This document shows positions 41,100 to 49,590 of a stretch of DNA of 56,210 nt, piece by piece. This DNA is from Variovorax soli NBRC 106424. Lineage in GTDB: Bacteria; Pseudomonadota; Gammaproteobacteria; Burkholderiales; Burkholderiaceae_C. The notes beneath the pieces are model-generated. The model was not told the DNA's origin. It saw only the letters and a list, made by a program, of their open reading frames with translations, and made no database searches. The position numbers and the translations under genes were made by a program. Within the stretch, counting starts at the first letter, position 1, and every line of letters starts with the position of its first letter. The stretch lies in contig NZ_BCUU01000026.1 in the NCBI RefSeq assembly GCF_001591385.1, positions 1-56,210 on the forward strand, written 5' to 3'.

Positions 41100-42452
41100 T
41101 CAGCGCGCCGGCACCGGCGCCTGCAGCTTCTCCAGTTCCTGGCGCAGCCTGTAGGCGCGGGTGGACGTGTCCATGGCCACGTCGCTCCAGGTCAGGCTCT
41201 GGCCCTTCTTCACCGGCCGCACGAGCGGGATGCCGTGCGCCAGGCCCAGCGGCACGCCGCCCATGCGCACGGACGTTTCAGCCGGCAGCAGCTTGCCCCA
41301 GACCGTGTAGCCGCCCTCGCCGTCCAGCACTTCGCCGGGCTGCAGGTCGCGCTTGGCGGTGGCCACCACGTCGGCGTTCCAGCAGGTGGCCACGCCGGTG
41401 GCCTCGCGGCGCAGCGCGACGCTGGCCACCGACAGGCCCACCTCCAGCCCGATCAGGTGCCAGCGCTTGTAGAGCGTGAAGTAGCGCCCGCTCGGGTCGG
41501 TGTGGGCGTTGTATTCCTCGAAGCAGTTCTTGATGTATTCCGTTTCCGCCTCGACCGTGACCCACACGCCCATGCGGATGTCGTACGGGATCGCGCGGCC
41601 GTCCGCCTCGAGCGAGGAGACCACCTCGACCATGCCCTTGCGCTCCAGCACGCCGCCCTCGCTCCTCGGCCGCGTCACGTACGGGATGTCGGCGATGCTG
41701 GCCGGCGGGTACAGCAGGCCGTTGCCGGGCACCGTGAGGCCCGTGGCATTGGCCACCGCCGTGCTTTCGATCGAGGGCTTGGAGCCGTCGAGAAAGCTGT
41801 TGAACATCTTCGGGTTGAGGCCGCCGCGCTCGGCCTGCTCGGGCGTGAGCCCGTAGTAGCCCCACACCGTCTCGGGCGTCGACTCGCAGAAATGCGGCAG
41901 CCACTTGTGGCCGCGGCCGGCCGCCACCACCGGGAAGCCGCAGGTGCGCGCCCAGTCGACCAGGTCGCAGATCAGCGCCGGCTGGTCGCCGAAGGCGAGC
42001 GAGTACACCACGCCGGCCTCGGCCGCCTTGCGCGCCAGCAGCGGGCCGCAGAAGGCGTCGGCTTCCACCGTCACGTTGACCACATGCTTGCCGTGGCCGA
42101 AGGCTTCCAGGCAATGGTCCACCGCCGAGATGGGGTGGCCGGTGCATTCCACCACCACGTCGATGGCCGGATGCCGCACCAGCGCCTGCCAGTCGCTGCC
42201 CACATGGGTGGCGCCGGTCTTCAAGGCCTCGTCGATGGTGCGCGCCTGGGTGCGCTCGGCGGGCCAACCCACCCGCGCCAGGTTGGCCCGGGCGCTGTCC
42301 GGCGAAAGGTCCGCAATGGCGGCCAGGTGCACGCCGGGCGTGCGCGGCACCTGGGCCAGGTACATGGAGCCGAACTTGCCGGCGCCGATCAGGCCGACCC
42401 GGATGGGCCTGCCTTCGGCGGCGCGCTGCTGCAACTGGCGATGAAGACTCAT
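41100..42452 (-). CDS. NAD(P)-dependent homoserine dehydrogenase-like oxidoreductase with SAF domain
   Basis: A 450-residue protein with an N-terminal Rossmann fold (IRVGLIGAGKFGSMYLAQVP), a catalytic region typical of the homoserine dehydrogenase/Gfo-Idh group (VVVECTGHPISAVDHCLEAF, GKHVVNVTVEADAFCGPLLA), and a C-terminal SAF domain (ATAKRDLQPGEVLDGEGGYT, GIPLVRPVKKGQSLTWSDVA). Proteins of this architecture are linked to oxidation of branched or sugar-acid alcohols but the reaction is not established. A strong GGAGGAG lies before ATG 42452. It sits 69 bases downstream of the small gene at 42522 and probably shares its leader transcript. Confidence 0.85.
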   Translation of the reverse strand: MSLHRQLQQRAAEGRPIRVGLIGAGKFGSMYLAQVPRTPGVHLAAIADLSPDSARANLARVGWPAERTQARTIDEALKTGATHVGSDWQALVRHPAIDVVVECTGHPISAVDHCLEAFGHGKHVVNVTVEADAFCGPLLARKAAEAGVVYSLAFGDQPALICDLVDWARTCGFPVVAAGRGHKWLPHFCESTPETVWGYYGLTPEQAERGGLNPKMFNSFLDGSKPSIESTAVANATGLTVPGNGLLYPPASIADIPYVTRPRSEGGVLERKGMVEVVSSLEADGRAIPYDIRMGVWVTVEAETEYIKNCFEEYNAHTDPSGRYFTLYKRWHLIGLEVGLSVASVALRREATGVATCWNADVVATAKRDLQPGEVLDGEGGYTVWGKLLPAETSVRMGGVPLGLAHGIPLVRPVKKGQSLTWSDVAMDTSTRAYRLRQELEKLQAPVPAR

Positions 42453-42484
42453 GGGTTCTCCTCCAAGGTTGTCGTCTGCACCAC

Positions 42485-42501
42485 GGCGGGGTGGCCCCGC
42501 C
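42485..42501 (-). other. GC hairpin between two minus-strand genes
   Basis: Perfect stem GGCGGGG/CCCCGCC with a three-base loop in the 69-base gap between the small hypothetical gene and the SAF-domain dehydrogenase gene. No U-run follows, so it may partly attenuate or stabilise rather than terminate. Confidence 0.35.
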
Positions 42502-42521
42502 TTGCGCGGACCGCCAGCAGA

Positions 42522-42779
42522 TCAGTCCGGAACGAAGCGTGCGTTGAACCTGGCCACGTCGTCCGCCTGCTCCAGGGTCACGAGCTGGCCCATCTTGCCG
42601 TCGGACAGCCGGCAGGCGGCGAACAGGCTGTAGCGCCCGCTCAGGTCGTAGCTGGGGAGGTCGATCAGCGCGTAGGGCTGCGGCACGAACACCTGGTGTT
42701 CGAACACCACCCGGTGCACGTTGCGCGGCGAGGGAAAGAGCTTGTAGTCGGCGGTCTCGAAGGACCTTGCGGTAGCCAT
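42522..42779 (-). CDS. Hypothetical protein, 85 residues
   Basis: Small soluble protein with no family I recognise. It starts MATARSFETADYKLFPSPRN and contains HRVVFEHQVFVPQPYALIDL and a Phe/Asp-rich end. Codon use matches the neighbours and the frame is clean, so it looks real. The ATG lies only 28 bases downstream of the strong minus-strand terminator at 42808-42835, suggesting that its expression is governed by a structured leader. It is followed by the SAF-domain dehydrogenase, with which it is probably cotranscribed. Confidence 0.6.
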   Translation of the reverse strand: MATARSFETADYKLFPSPRNVHRVVFEHQVFVPQPYALIDLPSYDLSGRYSLFAACRLSDGKMGQLVTLEQADDVARFNARFVPD

Positions 42780-42807
42780 TCCGCCATTGTCGCCGTGTCG
42801 GCCCCAG

Positions 42808-42835
42808 AAAAAACCCCGGCTGTTTCCAGTCGGGG
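42808..42835 (-). terminator. Strong intrinsic terminator upstream of the 85-residue gene
   Basis: Nine-pair stem CCCCGACTG/CAGCCGGGG (one G-U pair) with GAAA loop, followed on the minus strand by six U residues. No protein gene on this strand ends before it, so it must end a non-coding RNA or a leader. Confidence 0.8.
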
Positions 42836-42919
42836 CAAGAGGTCGGTGGTCGACCTTGGAGAACCTTGTGAGCGTCGGACTCCCGAAACCGGCCGGAGTT
42901 CCGTTCGACCGGCCGTTTC
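42808..42919 (-). ncRNA. Candidate structured RNA: sRNA or attenuating leader
   Basis: Read on the minus strand, three hairpins occur in series: an 11-pair stem with one bulge (42885-42896 with 42909-42919), a five-pair stem GGTCG/CGACC (42841-42855) and the intrinsic terminator (42808-42835). The region has no reading frame with protein character on either strand. It may be a small RNA of about 110-150 bases or the 5' leader of the gene at 42522, ending in an attenuator. I do not recognise a known riboswitch or sRNA family. Confidence 0.5.
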
Positions 42920-42991
42920 CTTCGGGCCGCCGGCAGCAGGCGGGCGTGCATCTGCAACGCCGTGGCAAATAACGTAGTGAAATGCGCCAAC

Positions 42992-43651
42992 ATGAAACTC
43001 GACGACACACTGCGTGAACGGGTCGCCGGCAGGCTGGCAGCCTTCGAGCAGCGCGGCCTCAGTGCCCTCGATTCGCGGCGGGCTGCCGTGGCCTTCGCAC
43101 TCATCGAGGAAGGCACGGGCGCCATGCTCCCCGGCATCGATGCCCCCGCCGCCTGGAGCCCCAGCGCGGCGGTGCTGCTGACGCGGCGCTCGGCCCTGCT
43201 GCGCAACCATCCCGGCCAATGGGCGCTCCCGGGCGGCGGCATCGACCCTCGCGAATCGCCGGAAGAAGCCGCCTTGCGCGAACTGCACGAGGAAGTCGGC
43301 CTGCGCCTGCCGGACAGCGCCATCCTCGGCCGGCTGGACGATTTCGTCACCCGCTCCGGCTACGCCATCACGCCCGTGGTCGTGTGGGCAGGCCGGGCCG
43401 AGGGGCTCGTGCCCAACGCCGACGAAGTCGCCAGCATCCATCGCATCCCGGTGCGCGAGTTCATGCGCGCGGACGCGCCGCTGCTCGATGCGATCGAAGA
43501 CAGCGAACACCCTGTGTTGCGCATGCCCGTGGGCCACACATGGATCGCCGCGCCGACGGCGGCCTTCCTCTATCAGTTCCGGGAGGTCTGCATCGCCGGG
43601 CGCAGCACGCGCGTTGCGCATTTCGAGCAGCCCTTGTTCGCGCGGCGGTAA
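42992..43651 (+). CDS. Nudix hydrolase (CoA pyrophosphatase-like)
   Basis: Nudix protein of 219 residues from ATG 42992. The Nudix box runs over residues 81-104 ([20 protein letters not shown], then VGL) with all catalytic glutamates and the REL-EE core. Upstream [13 protein letters not shown] resembles the CoA-diphosphatase (NudL/YeaB) group. It would hydrolyse a nucleoside diphosphate linked to another moiety, perhaps CoA. In-frame GTG codons at 42962 and 42977 are alternative starts. It is divergent from the structured RNA at 42808-42919, whose sequence overlaps its promoter region. Confidence 0.88.
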   Translation: MKLDDTLRERVAGRLAAFEQRGLSALDSRRAAVAFALIEEGTGAMLPGIDAPAAWSPSAAVLLTRRSALLRNHPGQWALPGGGIDPRESPEEAALRELHEEVGLRLPDSAILGRLDDFVTRSGYAITPVVVWAGRAEGLVPNADEVASIHRIPVREFMRADAPLLDAIEDSEHPVLRMPVGHTWIAAPTAAFLYQFREVCIAGRSTRVAHFEQPLFARR

Positions 43652-43688
43652 CCCCGGCATGGGGCCGCCCGCCCCTCTCCAAGGCGCT

Positions 43689-44282
43689 TCAGGCGCCGGG
43701 AACGCACACCATGGCGATGCTGATCCAGACGCCCACGCTGAAGTAGGGCGTGAGCCACAGCGCATCGGCCTTCCATGCCGCCCAACTGCCGCTGGGCACG
43801 CGGCGGTGCCAGGCGTCGCGCGCGCCCTGGTCCAGCCGCATGTAGGCCTGCCCGCGGGCGCGGCCATGCTGGTAGCGGCGCCAGTACATCGGCACGTCCA
43901 CGCCCGCGACATAGGCCACGAAGGCCATCGAGCCCAGGATGCCGAAGACGGCCAGCGACCTCACCCAGCCGGTGCTGTCCAGCGCGATGACGCCCAGCAG
44001 CGCGGCCATCCACGAAAAGCCGGCAGCCCACAGCGAGGACTCGACGGCCTGGGTGATGTGGTTGAGCGTGAGCACGCTGTGCCAGCAAAAGCCCTGGGCC
44101 ACCACCATGAACACCGGAATGGCCCATGCCGCCTTCTGCACCCAGGGCAGGCCGGCATGCACCGCCAGCCAGAGGCAGACGTTCAGCACCGCCAGCAGGC
44201 AAAGCGTGCGCCACCACGACAGCACCCGCGCGTCCGCCTGGACGACGAGTCGCGTCGATGGAATGTGACGGCCCGATGACAT
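43689..44282 (-). CDS. Hypothetical integral membrane protein, 197 residues
   Basis: Inner-membrane protein with about five hydrophobic segments, including WWRTLCLLAVLNVCLWLAV, AAWAIPVFMVVAQGFCW, WMAALLGVIAL, FGILGSMAFVAYVAGV and a last segment near the C-terminus. A conserved-looking soluble loop holds MYWRRYQHGRARGQAYMRL. I do not recognise the family. It is convergent with the Nudix gene (37-base gap) and divergent from the NfeD operon. The start at 44282 has no clear ribosome site, so a start further in is possible. Confidence 0.65.
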   Translation of the reverse strand: MSSGRHIPSTRLVVQADARVLSWWRTLCLLAVLNVCLWLAVHAGLPWVQKAAWAIPVFMVVAQGFCWHSVLTLNHITQAVESSLWAAGFSWMAALLGVIALDSTGWVRSLAVFGILGSMAFVAYVAGVDVPMYWRRYQHGRARGQAYMRLDQGARDAWHRRVPSGSWAAWKADALWLTPYFSVGVWISIAMVCVPGA

Positions 44283-44409
44283 GCCACGGCGAGCCTAACC
44301 GCGAGCCGATCGGCCAGGCAAGCCCGGCGAAACACCTGCCACGACTGCGGAATCCCGGCCCGGGCAGCGCCGCGGCTGCAGCAGGTGTAGGCTGGCCGCG
44401 GAGGCTGCC

Positions 44410-45903
44410 GTGACGACGACGATCTCGATCCGTTTGTGCTTCCTGGGCGCGCTCCTGATGATGATGATGCTGGCGCTGCGGCTGCCATCGGGCGCGGCTG
44501 TGCCGCCACAGGAGCAGAAGCAGCCGCACCCAGGCCCGGTGCTGGTCCTGCAGATCGACGGCGCCATCGGCCCTGTCGCCATGGACCGGGTGCAGCGCAC
44601 CCTGGAGCGCGCCGCGCGCGAACGGGCCGCCCTGGTGGTGCTGGAGATGAACACGCCCGGCGGCCTGGACACCTCGATGCGCGGCATCGTGCAGGCCATC
44701 CTGGCCTCGCCGGTGCCGGTGGCCGGCTACGTGGCCCCGCCGGGCGCGCGCGCGGCCAGTGCCGGCACCTACATCCTCTATGCCTGCCATGTCGCGGCGA
44801 TGGCGCCGGCCACCAACGTCGGGGCCGCCACGCCGGTCGCCATCGGCATGCCCGGCATCGGGCCGGAGAAGGAACCCAGGGAGCCGAAGGAAGGCAAGGA
44901 CGCGAAGCCCGAAAAGGACAGCACCGCCGACAAATCGCAGGACACGATGAGCGCCAAGCGCGTGCAGGACGCCAGCGCCTACCTGCGCAGCCTGGCGCAG
45001 CTGCGCGGCCGCGACACGGCCTGGGCCGACCAGGCGGTGAAGGAATCCGCCAGCCTGGCGGCCGCCGAAGCGCTGGAACGCCATGTCGTCGACCTGGTGG
45101 CGTCCGACCGCGCCGACCTGCTGCGCCAGTTGGACGGCCGCGAAGTCCGCCTGGGCGGCGCCGGCAAGCCGGAGGAACCCGTCGTGAAGCTGGCCACCGC
45201 CCGGGCCCCGGTGCTGGTGGTGGAGCCCAGCTGGCGCGACCGGCTGCTGGGCGTGCTGAGCGACCCGAGCCTGGCGCTGCTGTTGATGATGGTGGGCATC
45301 TACGGCCTGGTGTTCGAGTTCATGAACCCCGGCTTCGTCGCGCCGGGCGTGATCGGCGGCGTCAGCCTGCTGCTGGCCTTGTGGGGGCTGCAGATGCTGC
45401 CGATCAACTACACCGGCCTGGCGCTGATCCTGCTGGGCATCGCCTTCTTCGTGGCGGAGGCTTTCGTGCCCAGCTACGGCGCCCTGGGCCTGGGCGGCAT
45501 TGCCGCCTTCGTGTTCGGCGCGCTGCTGCTGGTCGACAGCGAACTGCCCGGCTTCGGCGTGCCGCTGCCTTTCGTGGCGACGCTGGCAGCGCTTTTCGCC
45601 CTGGCCCTGGTCGTGCTGATCCGCATGGCCATCAAGGCGCACGCGCGGCCGGTGGTGAGCGGCGCACCGCACCTGCTCGGCACGCAGGCCATGGTCATCG
45701 AGTTCGACGGCGGTGAAGGCGAAGGCTGGGCCCTGCTGAACGGCGAACGCTGGCGCATCCGCGCTGCGCAGCCGCTGGCGCCGGGCCAGCTCGTGCAGGT
45801 CGCGCGCATCGAAGGCCTGCGCCTGGAGGTGCATCCCATCGCCGGCGCGCCCGCGCCTTCGCCACCACAACAACAGCAACAACAACCCGCGAGCGCACCA
45901 TGA
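44410..45903 (+). CDS. NfeD-family membrane-bound ClpP-class serine protease
   Basis: Long-form NfeD protein, 497 residues. After a signal or anchor segment, an extracytoplasmic ClpP-like protease domain (about 42-240) shows [40 protein letters not shown] and the nucleophile region [13 protein letters not shown] with Ser117, followed by four or more membrane segments and a soluble OB-fold NfeD domain at the C-terminus. The end is Pro/Gln-rich, with a CAA/CAG tract. GTG 44410 has GGAGG upstream. The ATGA overlap with the stomatin-like gene matches the known NfeD-stomatin pairing, in which the protease cleaves the stomatin partner. Confidence 0.92.
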   Translation: MTTTISIRLCFLGALLMMMMLALRLPSGAAVPPQEQKQPHPGPVLVLQIDGAIGPVAMDRVQRTLERAARERAALVVLEMNTPGGLDTSMRGIVQAILASPVPVAGYVAPPGARAASAGTYILYACHVAAMAPATNVGAATPVAIGMPGIGPEKEPREPKEGKDAKPEKDSTADKSQDTMSAKRVQDASAYLRSLAQLRGRDTAWADQAVKESASLAAAEALERHVVDLVASDRADLLRQLDGREVRLGGAGKPEEPVVKLATARAPVLVVEPSWRDRLLGVLSDPSLALLLMMVGIYGLVFEFMNPGFVAPGVIGGVSLLLALWGLQMLPINYTGLALILLGIAFFVAEAFVPSYGALGLGGIAAFVFGALLLVDSELPGFGVPLPFVATLAALFALALVVLIRMAIKAHARPVVSGAPHLLGTQAMVIEFDGGEGEGWALLNGERWRIRAAQPLAPGQLVQVARIEGLRLEVHPIAGAPAPSPPQQQQQQPASAP

Positions 45904-46688
45904 CCTACCTGATCGCCCCGCCCCTGCTCCTTTTGCTGCTGGTGCTGCTGGCCGCCAGTTCGCTGCGCATCCTGCGCGAATACGAGCGCGGCGTGGTGTT
46001 CCAGCTGGGCCGCTTCTGGCGCGTGAAGGGGCCGGGCCTGGTGATCCTCATTCCGGGCATCCAGCAGATGGTGCGCATCGACCTGCGCGTGGTGACGCTG
46101 GACGTGCCGTCGCAGGACGTGATCTCGCGCGACAACGTCACGCTCAAGGTCAATGCGGTGCTGTACTTCAAGGTGATCGACCCGGAGCGGGCCGTCATCC
46201 AGGTGGAGCACTACCTGGCCGCGACCAGCCAGCTGGCGCAGACCACGCTGCGCGCGGTGCTGGGCAAGCACACGCTGGACGAGATGCTGTCCGAGCGCGA
46301 GCGGCTCAACCTCGACCTGCAGAAGATCCTGGACAGCCAGACCGACGCCTGGGGCATCAAGGTGACCAACGTCGAGATCAAGCACGTGGACCTGAACGAC
46401 TCCATGATCCGCGCCATTGCGCGCCAGGCCGAAGCCGAGCGCGAGCGGCGCGCCAAGGTGATCCATGCCGAAGGCGAACTGCAGGCCTCCGAGAAGCTCG
46501 CCCAGGCGGCGCAGGTGCTCGCGCGCGAGCCGCAGGCGCTGCAGCTGCGCTACCTGGAAACGCTCACGGTGATCGCGGCCGACAAGAACTCGACCATCGT
46601 CTTTCCGCTGCCGCTGGACATCGTCGGGCCGCTGCTGGACGTGCTGCGAAAGCGCCCGCCGCCACATGCCGAAGGAGGTCCGCCATGA
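45900..46688 (+). CDS. Stomatin/slipin-like SPFH-domain protein
   Basis: Membrane-anchored SPFH protein of 262 residues: one N-terminal membrane segment, then [60 protein letters not shown] and a coiled region [20 protein letters not shown]. It is the p-stomatin/slipin type that partners with NfeD proteases. Start and stop overlap neighbours by four bases on each side (ATGA twice). It likely forms oligomeric membrane microdomains; here it may also bring the lipoprotein and AAA ATPase together. Confidence 0.93.
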   Translation: MTYLIAPPLLLLLLVLLAASSLRILREYERGVVFQLGRFWRVKGPGLVILIPGIQQMVRIDLRVVTLDVPSQDVISRDNVTLKVNAVLYFKVIDPERAVIQVEHYLAATSQLAQTTLRAVLGKHTLDEMLSERERLNLDLQKILDSQTDAWGIKVTNVEIKHVDLNDSMIRAIARQAEAERERRAKVIHAEGELQASEKLAQAAQVLAREPQALQLRYLETLTVIAADKNSTIVFPLPLDIVGPLLDVLRKRPPPHAEGGPP

Positions 46689-47032
46689 AAGTCCTGCGTC
46701 TTCCTGCTGCCGCGCTGGCCCTGGCCGGCCTGCTCGCGCTTGGGGGCTGCGTCGCGGTGCCGTACGACGGCTACTACGTCGCCGGCTACGGCTATCCCTA
46801 CGGATACAGCTATGGCTATCCGTACGCGTATGGCTACGGCTATCCGTATGGCTACTACCCCTACGTGTCATCGTCCCTCTATATCAGCGGGGGCTATGGC
46901 TACGGCTGCTGCTGGGGCCGTGGCGGCTGGGGCCGCTATCCCTACTATGGCCGCCCCTACCACGGCGGGCATGGCCGCGGCTACGCAGGCCGTGGCGCAG
47001 GCGGATGGGGACGCTACGGCGGCCGCCGCTAG
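46685..47032 (+). CDS. Tyr/Gly-rich small lipoprotein
   Basis: A 115-residue lipoprotein with a signal sequence and lipobox LALGGC (Cys22). The mature part is almost wholly Tyr, Gly, Pro and Arg, first as [12 protein letters not shown] repeats (about 35-60), then as Gly/Arg/Tyr with two Cys (GCCWGRGG). Such composition suggests a low-complexity, possibly surface-exposed or aggregating protein. AGGAGG lies before ATG 46685, and the gene overlaps the stomatin-like gene by four bases, so it belongs to the NfeD operon. Function unknown. Confidence 0.78.
   Translation: MKVLRLPAAALALAGLLALGGCVAVPYDGYYVAGYGYPYGYSYGYPYAYGYGYPYGYYPYVSSSLYISGGYGYGCCWGRGGWGRYPYYGRPYHGGHGRGYAGRGAGGWGRYGGRR
46786..46866 (+). 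repeat. Tyr-Gly-Pro codon repeat within the lipoprotein gene
   Basis: Degenerate tandem units such as TATGGCTACGGCTATCCGTA encoding repeated GYGYPY-type residues. Units differ at third codon positions, so it is an old, diversified repeat rather than a fresh slippage tract. Confidence 0.6.
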
Positions 47033-47098
47033 CTCCATCCCGCACAAAGCGCAGGGTGCCCAGGTTCCGGCGCCGCGCTTTCCCACATCCTTCCCGAA

Positions 47099-47116
47099 GC
47101 TTGACCCAGGTCAAGC
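47099..47116 (+). promoter_or_regulatory. FNR/CRP-type box upstream of the AAA+ ATPase gene
   Basis: Palindrome GCTTGACC-CA-GGTCAAGC, whose core TTGACCCAGGTCAA fits the FNR/ANR pattern TTGA(T/C)-N4-(A/G)TCAA. If the box is centred 41.5 bases before a start site, transcription would begin near 47149 with TCTATG as -10, 19 bases before the start codon. This would be an internal, oxygen-responsive promoter of the operon. Confidence 0.6.
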
Positions 47117-47167
47117 GCGCAAAGCCATGCGCCTGTCTATGGTCGAGGGTTGCTTGGAGGAGACGCA

Positions 47168-48853
47168 ATGGAACTCGAGATACCGGAACTGCTCGCCGTC
47201 ACGCTGCAGGGGCAGGTGGGCGCGCAGTCGCCGCTGGGCCTGCAGCTGGGCGGGCAAGGCGCCGGCACCGGGACCCGGGTGGTGTCCAGCCACCATTTCG
47301 ACGGCCACTCGCTCAACCTGCTCTACCAGCTGAGCCGCTCCGCCGGCGCGCGCGACCTGGTGTTCCAGCTGCTGGCGCTGGACAACCTCAACGGCGAACC
47401 GGCGCCGGTGCGCCCCATCGCCAGCCTGGAGCTGATGGTGCCGGCGTTGGTCGAGTGGCTCGGGCGCGACCTGATCGACGGCTGGCTGTACCAGCGCGGG
47501 CGCGACGGCGTGCTGCTGGCCTGGCTGGTTCATTCGGTGCGGCTGGTGAAGCCGGCCGATGGCGAGGCCTATGTGCTGGTGGGGCTGCTGGCCAACACGC
47601 TGCGCGCGGCGGGCCGCGAGGCGCCCACGGACCCGCGCCTGCGATTTGCCGGCATGACCTGGGGCCTGAGCTTCTATGCCGAAGACCTGGCCGGCCGCAC
47701 CCTGGCCGGCATGTTCGCCGCCCAGGGCTTTCACAAGGAATGCGCCGAATTCAAGCGCGAGTACGAGCACCAGCTGGCCTGCTTCACCCGCCTGCAGCCG
47801 CAGTACGGCGCCCAGTTCACCGTGAGCGGCAGCGCCTGGACGCCCGGCGAAGGCCCGCGCGACGACATGACATTCCACCGGCTGCCGGCCGGCGCCACGG
47901 CCCGCTGCGTGAACGACGAAGAGCTGCTGCACCGCCGCTTCGACATGGCGGCCGATCCGCAGTACTGGCGCGAGTGCGGCATTGGCCGCGGCTTCGACCG
48001 CATTCCGCAGCACTGCTACCTCCATCTCTTCCACCTGGACTGGCACCGCAGCATCTGGGCCCATGTGCAGCATGTGGACGAATACAAGTACCAGCCCGCC
48101 CTGCGCGAGCGGCTGGTGCTGCCGCAGGCGCACCGCGACCTGATCGACATCCTGACAGCCGACCGCTGCTTCCTCATGGAAGACGTGGTGCCCGGCAAGT
48201 CCGGCGGCACCACCATCCTGTGCAAGGGGGCGCCGGGGCTGGGCAAGACGCTCACGGCCGAGGTCTATGCCGAGGTGGTGGGCAAGCCCCTGTACCGCGT
48301 GCATTCGGGCCAGCTGGGCGTCACGGCCGGCTCGGTGGAGGCCAGCCTGACGCAGATCCTGCAGCGCGCCGCGCGCTGGGACTGCGTGCTGCTGCTGGAC
48401 GAGGCCGACGTCTACATCCGCCGGCGCGGCAACGACCTGCAGCACAACGCCATCGTCGCGGAGTTCCTGCGCACGCTGGAGTACTTCAGCGGCCTCCTGT
48501 TCATGACCACCAACCGCTCCGGCGATATCGACGAGGCCATCCTGTCGCGCTGCATCGCGGTGATCGACTACCAGCCGCCGGGCCCCGCCGACGCGCGCCG
48601 CCTGTGGGTCCTGCTGTCGGCCCAGCTGGGCGTGGACCTGCCCGAGGCGCTGATCGACACCCTGGTGGCGGACTATGCCGAGGCCAGCGGCCGCGACATC
48701 AAGGAGCTGCTCAAGCTCACGAGCAAGTACTGCCGCCGCATGGGGCTGCCGCTGACGGCCCGCGCGTTCGCGCAGTGCGCGGTGTTCCGGGGCCTGGCTT
48801 GCACGCCGTCGCCGTCGCCTGTTGATGAAGAAGAAAGAGGAGCCGCATCGTGA
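47168..48853 (+). CDS. AAA+ ATPase with uncharacterised N-terminal domain
   Basis: A 561-residue protein. The first 330 residues have no domain I recognise. The AAA+ module has Walker A GAPGLGKT at 354-361, Walker B LLLDEAD near 409-415, sensor 1 in LFMTTNRSGDIDEAILSRC and an arginine-containing lid (SGRDIKELLKLTSKYCRRMG). ATG 47168 has GGAGGAG upstream. The stop overlaps the GTG of the esterase gene. The AAA family resembles FtsH/VPS4-type remodellers. Its operon with protease, stomatin and lipoprotein suggests membrane protein quality control or remodelling; the gene has its own FNR-type promoter. Confidence 0.88.
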   Translation: MELEIPELLAVTLQGQVGAQSPLGLQLGGQGAGTGTRVVSSHHFDGHSLNLLYQLSRSAGARDLVFQLLALDNLNGEPAPVRPIASLELMVPALVEWLGRDLIDGWLYQRGRDGVLLAWLVHSVRLVKPADGEAYVLVGLLANTLRAAGREAPTDPRLRFAGMTWGLSFYAEDLAGRTLAGMFAAQGFHKECAEFKREYEHQLACFTRLQPQYGAQFTVSGSAWTPGEGPRDDMTFHRLPAGATARCVNDEELLHRRFDMAADPQYWRECGIGRGFDRIPQHCYLHLFHLDWHRSIWAHVQHVDEYKYQPALRERLVLPQAHRDLIDILTADRCFLMEDVVPGKSGGTTILCKGAPGLGKTLTAEVYAEVVGKPLYRVHSGQLGVTAGSVEASLTQILQRAARWDCVLLLDEADVYIRRRGNDLQHNAIVAEFLRTLEYFSGLLFMTTNRSGDIDEAILSRCIAVIDYQPPGPADARRLWVLLSAQLGVDLPEALIDTLVADYAEASGRDIKELLKLTSKYCRRMGLPLTARAFAQCAVFRGLACTPSPSPVDEEERGAAS

Positions 48854-49557
48854 TCGACCCCAGCCTGCTCGGCGGCGCCCTCACCGGCCGCATGAACTTC
48901 CGGCCCGGCGCCGCGCCTGCGGGCGCGCCGCTGCCGCCCGGGCGCCACGGCCTGTCCTTCGCCGAGGGGCGCGAGGCCGTGCTGGTGGTGCCCGAGGGCC
49001 TGAACGTCGATGCGCCGGTGCCGCTGCTGGTCATGTTCCACGGCGCGGGCGGCGAGGCCAACCGCGTGCTGCCGCATTTCGTGGCGCATGCGCGCGCCCG
49101 GCGCTTCCTGCTGCTGGCGCCGCAGTCGATGTACCCCACCTGGGACATCGTCATCGGCGGCCATGGCCCCGACCTGGAGCGGCTGGATGCGGCGTTGTCG
49201 CGGGTGGCCGAGCACTTCCCGCTCGACCCGGCGCGCCTGGCATTCGCCGGCTTTTCCGACGGCGGCAGCTACGCGCTGTCGCTGGGGCTGACCAACGGCG
49301 ACGTGGCGAGCCACGTGATCGGCCTGTCGGCGGGCTTCATGAACACCTTCACGCAGGCCGGAACGCCCAAGGTGTTTCTCGCGCACGGGCGCAGCGACAG
49401 CCAGCTGCCCATCGAGACCAGCGCGCACACGAATGCGCGGCGCATGCTGGAAAGCGGGTACGACCTGACGCTGCAGCCCTTCGATGGGGACCATGTGATC
49501 GTGCCGTGGGTGGTGGGGCGGGCGGTGGAGTTCTTTCTCGGGCCTGATCCGGGCTGA
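48850..49557 (+). CDS. Phospholipase/carboxylesterase-like alpha/beta hydrolase
   Basis: Esterase of 235 residues from the PHB depolymerase/lysophospholipase-like group. The oxyanion motif MFHGAGGEANRVLP, the nucleophile Ser136 in AFAGFSDGGSYALSLGL, Asp183 in HGRSDSQLP and His215 in GDHVIV form a complete triad. No signal peptide, so cytosolic. The start GTG at 48850 lies within the stop of the AAA+ gene (GTGA). It is last in the NfeD operon and may act on lipids or another ester connected with membrane maintenance. Confidence 0.87.
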   Translation: MIDPSLLGGALTGRMNFRPGAAPAGAPLPPGRHGLSFAEGREAVLVVPEGLNVDAPVPLLVMFHGAGGEANRVLPHFVAHARARRFLLLAPQSMYPTWDIVIGGHGPDLERLDAALSRVAEHFPLDPARLAFAGFSDGGSYALSLGLTNGDVASHVIGLSAGFMNTFTQAGTPKVFLAHGRSDSQLPIETSAHTNARRMLESGYDLTLQPFDGDHVIVPWVVGRAVEFFLGPDPG

Positions 49558-49590
49558 GTCCACGCGATGCGAGCTGCGCTCGAAGTCTGA

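Noticed and set aside
42841..42915. Possible tRNA (a GTTCGACC piece resembling a T loop)
   Set aside because: No acceptor stem, D arm or anticodon arm can be paired around it. The sequence is better explained by the minus-strand hairpins.
45866..45893. CAA/CAG tract at the end of the nfeD gene as a phase-variable repeat
   Set aside because: It is a short, imperfect triplet run in frame; length changes would not shift the frame and only alter a Gln tail.
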